Below are positions 57,173-64,000 of a stretch of 64,000 nucleotides of DNA, one piece after another. The stretch is from Channallabes apus (Eukaryota; Chordata; Actinopteri; Siluriformes; Clariidae), in contig CM060127.1 in assembly GCA_030522415.1 (NCBI GenBank), positions 1,903,114 through 1,967,113 on the forward strand. The letters are read 5' to 3'. The position numbers were made by a program, and so were the translations under genes. The notes beneath the pieces were generated by a model. That model saw nothing but the letters and a program-made list of their open reading frames with translations. It ran no database searches and was not told the DNA's origin. Position 1 is the stretch's first letter; the number at the start of each line of letters is the position of its first letter.

Positions 57173-57840
57173 TTCCAGTTCTATGTTTGTTTTGTTCATG
57201 TTTTTATTTTTCTCATAGAAATTTTTTTTTGTTATAGTCTTTTTAAGTGCATTTATCCTGTGTCTGCAGTTCAGTTTATGTAATTCTTTAATTGTTAGAC
57301 ATGCAGTTACATTGTGCTCATTCAAAGTTATGTAAATTGTAATAAATAAATTTGTTTAATGCATTGTACCATACCTAAACTATGATTAAGCCCTGCCTTG
57401 TATATTAATTGGCTCACTTTTCACACTTACAAGGAGACAAGAATCTTGTAACCAATCATAATGCAAAAGGTGAAGGTTGTCAGGAAAAATATGCGTAACC
57501 TAACATAAACTTGTTAACAGACTATGTAATGCAGGAACTCAACAACAGTACATGCCATCTACAACACCTTTTTGTCTTTATGATTGCATTTAAAGCAGAG
57601 GAAAAATGGCCATGCCTCTGGGAATCTACCAGTGGACCCAGCATACAGTACGCTCTGGATGCACAGCGACCCACGTTTGACAGAATTCTAGAGAAGATGC
57701 ATGACAGGGGGGGCTGGGCATGGGGGGTGGGGTTGTCTGTGACCAGCAAGAACAACACGGTGACTCCAAATATCAGTGAGTAATACAATCTGTCATGTAG
57801 ACATTTACACATGGCTGGAGAAAACCAAACAGACATAAAC
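57173..57840. other. No gene recognised; GC-richer frame unassigned
   Basis: Frames on both strands at 57511-57836 overlap (90 and 104 codons). The plus frame ends FDRILEKMHDRGGWAWGVG. Neither shows a family signature, so none is called. Confidence 0.35.
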
Positions 57841-58320
57841 TCTACATACTGTAAAAATCCTTTAAACTAGTAACATCTCTCTCAACTTAAGATCTCAACA
57901 GATATGTTCATATCTACATAGGAACATTACTATGAAATGTATTAGGATTTAGGCCTCATCACAGGTCTGAGGTTTGACGGTGTGAAAATAACTCAATTGG
58001 TTGATGATTATGAGCTGATTGGTTGCTTTACATTTCAGTCTGTGTTTCCTTCTGGCTCTCCCTTTTAATTATGATGTCATAGTTGGTCCTGCTGGAGTCC
58101 CTGCTTGCACTCTGCCCTAAATATACATGCACTTTATACATTGTGTAACAGTGACCATACCTAACTGCCATCTCTCCTTCTCATGGACATTCTTATCATT
58201 CTGATACATACAGTACACGTTCACATCTCACGTTCACAAACTTAAATAATTCTTTTGATTGTGTAAAGCTGGTTTGTGACAATGACAATTGTTAAAAGCT
58301 CTATACAAATAAAATTGAAT
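57841..58320 (+). mobile_element. L2 LINE fragment with 3' UTR and tail
   Basis: A short RT piece (GTTCATATCTACATAGGAAC, TTAGGATTTAGGCCTCATCA) is followed by 3' UTR sequence shared with 26740-26790 (GTGACCATACCTAACTGCCA) and the tail GTGTAAAGCTGGTTTGTGAC to AAATAAAATTGAATTGAG. Internally deleted. Confidence 0.78.
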
Positions 58321-59490
58321 TGAGTTGAATCACAGCACAGACACAGTGCTTGTTAAAGTAGTGAATGACCTCCTTTTGGCCAGCATTGTGTTTACTTGCT
58401 TGTGTTCCTTGACCTCAGCGCAGCTTTTGACACCATTGATCATACAGTACTATTCCTCTTGATACATTAGAAAATGTTGTGTGAGTTAAGGTAACAGCCC
58501 TCTCCTAGCTCATAGATGTAAATGGTGATTATTCAACGTGTCCAATTCCACAGGGTTCTGTTTTAGCCCTACTGCTAATTTCTCATATACTTTCTCTGGT
58601 TAACATAATTCATAAGCATAGTATTAGATTCCATTGTTATGCTGCTGACACATGAAGTGTGAAGGACATTAGACACTGGATGCTAATTAACTTCCTTCTG
58701 CTTAGTCCTGACAATACAGAAGTACCAGTATTAGGACCACACGCTGGATGGCCTTTTTGGTTCATCAAGTGCAGCAGTAAAAGTCCTTAGTGTTATTATT
58801 GATTCCTGTCTTTCATTTAAAGCTCATTTAGATAATATTAATAGGATAGCATTCTTTCATCTCAGAAGTAATTGCCAAGATAAGAGATACATTGTCACTA
58901 CATGGTGCCTACTGTCTGAATGTTCATAAACAAACGCCAGTCATACCAGAAGGTATAACAGACAATATGAGCACATCACCTCAATTTTATCCACATATAT
59001 TTACATTATTTTTAATTGCTATTATGACATAATGTGGCGTGGGCGGGGCGGCGGCTGACGACCGTCATGCCTTGCGGGGGTTCTCTATGTGTCCACCATG
59101 AGAGTGAAGGGTGTTTAGGTTAGTGGCTTCGGCCAAGTTGGGCGTGTGTATGTGTGTGTGCTTGATCTGTGTGTGTATGCTTGTGCTGAGAGTAATAAAC
59201 TACTCCCCAGCCATTTGCATTGTGGAGCAAGTAAGCTCACTCGTCCTCCAAGATCCCTGCTAGCGTCAAAAAACGCTACAATATAAAGCACTCAATGTTT
59301 TGCTCTACATTACCTGAATGACCTGCTGGTATTTTAGGATTTGCCATTCCAATGTTGATTAAACAGTGCTGGCTATTTGTTGGTACCTCATATAACAAAG
59401 ACTATAGCAGAGGAAGAGCTTTCTTTTAGAAAGCAAAAAAGTTATGGAGCGGCCTTCCAATTAATCTTTTACTCTTTTTTCCCCTTAGAA
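58321..59490 (+). mobile_element. L2 LINE RT remnant, split by an LTR-like insertion
   Basis: Frames give VNDLLLAS (about 58360), [11 protein letters not shown] (58412-58443 with a shift), GSVLALLLISH, HSIRFHCYAADT (catalytic ADD lost, about 58625), GSSSAAVKVLSVIIDSCLSF (about 58765), then after the 59033-59280 insertion VPHITKTIAEEELSF and GAAFQLIFYSFFP (59380-59475). Many stops. Not functional. Confidence 0.78.
59033..59280 (+). mobile_element. Candidate solo LTR
   Basis: 248 bp starting TGTGGCGTGGGCGGGGC and ending AAAAAACGCTACA, with AATAAA at 59192-59197. GC-rich against AT-rich flanks and dividing an L2 RT. The flanks ACATAA and ATATAA agree at five of six bases, a weak duplication. 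Confidence 0.5.
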
Positions 59491-60191
59491 AAAGCAGGAA
59501 ACGTTGGGGACTCGTGCGCATATCCTTTTTTGGTGGACTGGTATGTTTGGATGCTGTCTTCCCCCATTCTCATGAGCTGACACAGGTTTGTTAACAAAGA
59601 AGTTACTGGATGTTTTACTTTCCAGGGAGCCTTCATGTCTGTGTTACCTTCTGGTTCTTCCTTTACACTTCTGAGTCAATCAGTAAGTAGCCCAACTTCT
59701 TCCAGAAGAGACAATTTTATCATACACTTTTCTAAGCCAAGCTTACCCAAAACAAGATAAACAATCAGCAGCTGATTATGCTCTTATATTCTGCATGCTA
59801 AAAGATAACAGCAATTACAACACCATTAGTGGAGTACTGCAACACTCTTTCGTGACGCCCAGTAATCCAAAACCCATAGAAATCAGTCACATATTTTGAC
59901 TCATGATGAAGGGCTGCCTCTTATGGAAGTAAATGACCTATGATAGAAAACAGTATTGAACAAGAGTGCAAACAAACATGGACCAAGGACACTGCTAGTG
60001 AGCAAGAGACATTGATTCATATATATTTTTTTCACATTACTGAAACAACACCACCATAAACCTCGGATTCCAACAGAATCTTCACTGTACACAAGAGCTC
60101 GCTTTATAAGATATTAAACCTTGAAAAAATTAAGAGTTGTTGCTTAGTTTTTTTGCCTCATTTCTAGGCTACATATTTGCCTGCTAACATC
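59491..60191. other. No gene recognised
   Basis: AT-rich sequence without supported features. Confidence 0.5.
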
Positions 60192-60199
60192 ATTTACAA

Positions 60200-61065
60200 T
60201 TAGGGTTGTTCCGATTCCGATACTGGTATCGGAAATGCTGCCGATACCACAAAAAAAGCTGGCATCGGAATCGGCGAGTACTTCGGTCCACGTACCGATC
60301 CGATACCATTTTCCTAAACAACCTATCTATGCCCGCTAGCTTTGCTAGCTTAGCTTACTTACAGAGTGTCATGGCGTGCGCCTGTGATGGGCATGTGCCC
60401 AAATTGATATCGCTCCTTGCTCACTAGTTAGGCGGCCTCCCCTCCCTTTAGGTATGTGAAGGAGCAGGGGCGCAGAATCAGGCAACGGCCCATGAGCTAT
60501 AAAACACAGCGGGGAGTGTAGCTCGGGGTCTGACTGTCGGGAAGCTGGACTTTGCGACGCGGTGGATTTTATGAGAGACAGTGGCACAAGAGCGGGGCGA
60601 TGTGATGCGCCCCAGAGACTTTAAAAAGGGGGGCGCCTTTGATCTCCGCGAGAGGAGCGCGTGAACAAGCTGCGCGAGCTCCCGCGGCACCTTCACTTCC
60701 GCGTAGAGCCCGCCTTCGCATCCCTGCCATGGAAGGGGAAAAGGCCGCAGAGAGCCTTTAACCCTTTCCTTACCCATTTTTCTAAATAAATTACCCTTTT
60801 CCCTGTAAGACCTCACCTCCTGTCCGTGTTTCATGCTGTCGCTCGTGCACTTAGGGTCGAACCCGTTACACAGGGCTAGTAGTATTTTATTTTAAAAAAG
60901 AAATGCTATACAGTGTGTATGTATATATATATATATATATACAGTATATATACACTGTACAGATAGACACCCAGGTATCGGATCGGTACTCGGTATCGGC
61001 CGATACCCTGAGCCCAAGTATCGGAATCGGTATCGGGAGGAGAAAAATGGTATCGGAACATCTCT
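60200..61065. mobile_element. Non-autonomous hAT element with nested solo LTR
   Basis: Ends AGGGTTGTTCCGATTCCGAT and (complement) AGAGATGTTCCGATACCATT, both continuing as arrays of CGATACC/GGTATCG motifs. Perfect 8-bp duplication ATTTACAA (60192-60199 and 61066-61073). No transposase frame. (AT)n at 60918-60942. Confidence 0.88.
60367..60870 (+). mobile_element. Solo LTR inside the hAT element
   Basis: 504 bp, TGTCATGGCGTGCGCC to CGAACCCGTTACA, with TATA box CTATAAAAC (about 60497) and AATAAA (about 60785). Flanks CAGAG (60362-60366) and CAGGG (60871-60875) form a 5-bp duplication with one mismatch. GC-rich. Likely the product of LTR-LTR recombination. Confidence 0.75.
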
Positions 61066-61408
61066 ATTTACAAGATAAGCTAAACATGAACAAACGCTAT
61101 AAATGTTCATTAAATATCAGACGCGAGTAACATAAAAACTGAAATCATTTAAAAAAAAATGTTCATGGCTGCAGGATTACAGTAAGTGTGTATTAATGAT
61201 CTCATTTGGGCGTGCATGGCTGTAGAGAAATGTAATAGAGTAAAAAATCACTTTCACTTTTGTCATTTGATGAATGTCTGGACTGTGTTTTATCTTAAAG
61301 TTATGTTTATTTTGTGTCATTGGATGCTTTTTTGTCTACAATTTAAAAACGTATTTAAAAAAAGGTATTACCCCTGTTTATGGAATCTACGTTCATTGAT
61401 TTGTGGTA

Positions 61409-61898
61409 CAGTAGCAGCCAAAAGTATTGAGACAAAAGTGAATGCAATGTTTTACATTTACAATGGTTTTAAAAAACAACAATTAAGATAATAAAATAAT
61501 AATAATTTATTATTTTATGCAATGAAGTTGCTAAAAAACAGTCAGTATTTAGTATAAAGCACTAAATACAGCTGAGCATAGAATAAAAAACTATTTGTTT
61601 CATCTGCAGTACTCTCCATGCCTGCTTAAATACTTCCTGAAGATCATGTACAGTAATTTGCCACAGAAGTTAACAATTTACTTGAGAATTCTAGGGTTTT
61701 GTGGGGATGTGCACACTTCAGCATTTTAGAGTAAAGTCATATAATTATTTGTTTAATCTAGTAACTAAATCAGCTGATTCTAATTAGCACAGTTCTTCAG
61801 TCAGATATAGAATCAAACAATTATTGACATCACCTGTTCTGAGCACAGAGAGAACAATAACACAAGACATGCTGTATTAATACTTTTGGCCTCAACAG
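61409..61898. mobile_element. Candidate Tc1/mariner-type MITE
   Basis: CAGTAGCAGCCAAAAGTATT at the left and (complement) CTGTTGAGGCCAAAAGTATT at the right are imperfect inverted ends. TA precedes the left end but is not clear at the right. No coding sequence. Confidence 0.5.
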
Positions 61899-62090
61899 GT
61901 TAGTGTAGTTCCTTAGTGTAGTACCATCACATAACACTTCATGTAAGCTGGTTCATCACCTATTAGCTTATTATCTTCACTATGCAAGTGTGAAAAAAAT
62001 GCAGTGGAAATTTTAATTCATTCATTCAAAATCTTTATTCTAAATAAATATGTGAGGCGTTCATATTTCTCGATAAGATATTTGATAAGT

Positions 62091-62453
62091 GGTGTAGTGG
62101 TTAGCACTGTCGCCTTGCACCTCCAGGGTCTGGGTTCGATTCCCCGGCCAGGCTCGATTCCCGTCTCTGTGTGCATGGAGTTTGCATGTTCTCCCCGTGC
62201 TTGGTGGGTTTCCTCCGGGTACTCCGGTTTCCTCCCACAGTCCAAAGATATGCAGGTTAGGCTAATTGGCGTTCCTAAATTGCCCGTAGTGTGTGATTGG
62301 GTGTGTGAGTGTGTGTATGTGTGTGTGCCCTGCGGTGGATTGGCACCCTGTCCAGGGTGTACCCCGCCTAGTGCCCGAGGTCTCCTGGGATAGGCTCCAG
62401 GTCCCCCGCGACCCTGAACACAGGATTAAGCGGTATAGAAAATGAATGAATGA
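62091..62453 (+). mobile_element. tRNA-derived SINE copy G, near full length
   Basis: Starts GGTGTAGTGGTTAGCACTGT (lacks the first ~11 bp of the head), ends (ATGA)n. Perfect 13-bp duplication ATATTTGATAAGT (62078-62090 and 62454-62466). Confidence 0.95.
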
Positions 62454-62466
62454 ATATTTGATAAGT

Positions 62467-62790
62467 TGGGTCAGGGGTTTTGATTTGGCCTGTGTGAAAA
62501 ACAGTGTGTCAATAAACCGCATACTACCAACTGTTCATGACCATCTGACCATTAGAACTCACCATTGTGTTCATCAGCAGAGAATCAGGAGCCACTGGTA
62601 ACTAAAACAACATGGTAAATCCTGTTAACACATCTTACATCATTTATACCCACAGGGAGGTTGACTTCAGATCCTCACTGCTAAGTTTCCCTCCCCAAAG
62701 AATGCCCCACACAATTAACCTTACTGACGTTAAATTCAGTCTGTATTAGTTACATGTACATTACTGCATAGTGACATTCTTTATTCTTTG
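62467..62790. other. No gene recognised
   Basis: No frame or repeat family recognised. Confidence 0.5.
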
Positions 62791-62794
62791 CAAA

Positions 62795-64000
62795 TTTTTT
62801 TATTTTTTTTTATTTACCTTTATTTAACCAGGCAAGACAGATTAAGAACAGGTTTCTTATTTACAACTGTGGCCTGGCAAAGGCAGAGCCTTTTGGGGGA
62901 CGTAGGGGAACTGATAAAAAATAAAACATTTTAAGAAATATAAATGAAATTACGAAAAAATAATAATAATAATTTAAATACATATATATACACACACACA
63001 GATACATAGGCACACATGCACATATATATACACACATATGTACAAGCATATGCATATACATACATATACACACATACATACATACATACACATATAGACA
63101 TGTGAAGAGTGGAGCAGCAATAAATAAGAGCAGCTAGTCAAAATAACAGCTACAGACGTCTTTGAAGTGGGCTGAAATCCGTGAATGAAAAACAGACTTA
63201 GGAATGAGATTGTCCAATTTTAAAGTTTTTTGCAGATCATTCCAATCTCTAGCAGCAGCGTTCTGAAAAGATGACAGGCCAAAAGCAGAAGAAGCCTTAG
63301 GAACTGTCAGCTGAATCAGGTTAGCAGAACGGGTGTTATACCCAGAAGAAAAGAAGTGTAACAGTTCTTGTAGGTAAGAAGGGTATAAGCCGATGAGAGT
63401 ATTGTAAATGACCATATACCAATGGATCTTACGACGGGTATACAATGAAGACCAGTTGAGAGAAGAATACAGAGTACAGTGATGTGTTTTGAAGGGAGCA
63501 TTCAATATAAACCGGATGGCAGAGTGGTAGAGAACATCAAGCTTTTGAAGCAGGCCTTTGGATGCAGATCTATAAATAACGTCCCCATAATCAAACATGG
63601 GGAGAATGGTCATTTGCACCAGAGTTTTCCTAGCAGATAATGTAAATGCAGAACGCATTCTATAAAGGAACCCAAGTTTTGATTTGATTTTGGTCTTCAA
63701 ATTATCAATATGCTTTGAAAAAGACAGGGTGTTATCTAGCCAAATACCCAGATATTTGTATTCAGTAGTCTGTTCCAATGGTGTCCCATCAAGGGAGCAG
63801 ATACTTGGAAAGCTAGATGAAATGTGACCTTTTTTTCCAAACCACATGACTTTAGTTTTGGAAGTATTTAGCTGAAGATGCAAATTGGAAAAGGTCTTTT
63901 GCAATCTATTAAAATTGAGTTGAAGTTGCTGCAAAACTGCAGCTGGAGAAGGACCTGTAGAGTAAAGAATTGTATCATCGGCATAAAGATGGATAAATGA
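62795..64000 (-). mobile_element. L2-like LINE, RT C-terminal part and tail, runs off window
   Basis: Minus-strand frame open from the window end to the stop at 63134. HLYADDTILYSTGPSPA (about 63990-63940) is the catalytic RT motif, followed by LNTSKTKVMWFGKKG, TEYKYLGIWLDNTLSF (about 63755), RKTLVQMTILPMFDYGDVIY (about 63620) and the C-terminal SSFQNAAARDWNDLQKTLKL (about 63240). No break is seen in this portion, so it is one of the better preserved LINEs here. The 3' end has a TA/CA microsatellite block (62967-63100) and the tail, whose complement is TTTACCTTTATTTAACCAGG (62814-62833). The N-terminal part lies beyond 64000. Confidence 0.87.

Noticed and set aside
57511..57836. Overlapping 90- and 104-codon frames on opposite strands
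   Set aside because: Neither matches a family I know and there is no supporting signal to pick one; left as unassigned.
34562..62453. tRNA genes suggested by A and B boxes
   Set aside because: The boxes belong to SINE heads; no cloverleaf or pol III terminator at tRNA length follows.

Overview
The window reads as teleost fish nuclear DNA. It carries one Hox gene of fish type, set at the edge of a region packed with fish transposable elements: Tc1-like, hAT, Ty3/gypsy chromovirus, Rex1, L2 and RTE LINEs, and tRNA-derived SINEs. The repeat set fits an otophysan such as a catfish, but the sequence alone does not settle the species.

The left 4.3 kb is the only clear host gene territory. It holds a complete two-exon hoxa1 gene (1357-1966 joined to 2128-2480, + strand, 320 aa) with a TATA-type promoter and tandem polyadenylation signals near 3.72 kb. 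Other HoxA genes would lie to the left, so the rest of the window is the 3' flank of the cluster. I recognise no transposon in the first 4.3 kb, and almost nothing else after it.

From 4.3 to 16.5 kb: a Tc1-like MITE, Tc1 transposase remnants, a decayed two-exon SAMD3-like gene (8.4-10.2 kb), a tRNA-type SINE, a hAT MITE with perfect target duplication, a Tc1 element and a Rex1 LINE. From 16.9 to 27.5 kb there is a four-level nest: an L2 LINE split by a Rex1 LINE, itself split by Ty3/gypsy element 1, whose reverse transcriptase is split by an antisense Rex1 tail. A deletion has removed the Rex1/L2 junction. An exon-like unique segment (27610-27822) sits between this nest and a full-length but broken RTE LINE on the minus strand (27.9-31.0 kb).

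From 31.8 to 45 kb: Tc1 elements, SINE copies, LINE tails, microsatellites, an odd interleaved inverted repeat at 36.4-36.8 kb, and a repeat-poor homeodomain-motif-rich stretch near 44.6-45.0 kb. From 45.8 to 52.5 kb a hAT element (perfect 8-bp duplication) contains an L2 tail, a second hAT fragment, the young Ty3/gypsy element 2 (two mismatches between 373-bp LTRs) and a SINE. The right end has another solo Tc1 end, SINEs, L2 remnants, two candidate solo LTRs (one inside a hAT), and an L2-like reverse transcriptase running off the minus strand.

The most interesting point is that both Ty3/gypsy elements lack an obvious tRNA primer site. Each instead carries, exactly 2 nt after its 5' LTR, an 11-nt sequence that is a perfect reverse complement of a site 28-31 bp downstream of the LTR TATA box. 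This is the Tf1/sushi self-priming arrangement. I see no CRISPR, rRNA, tRNA or prokaryotic gene.
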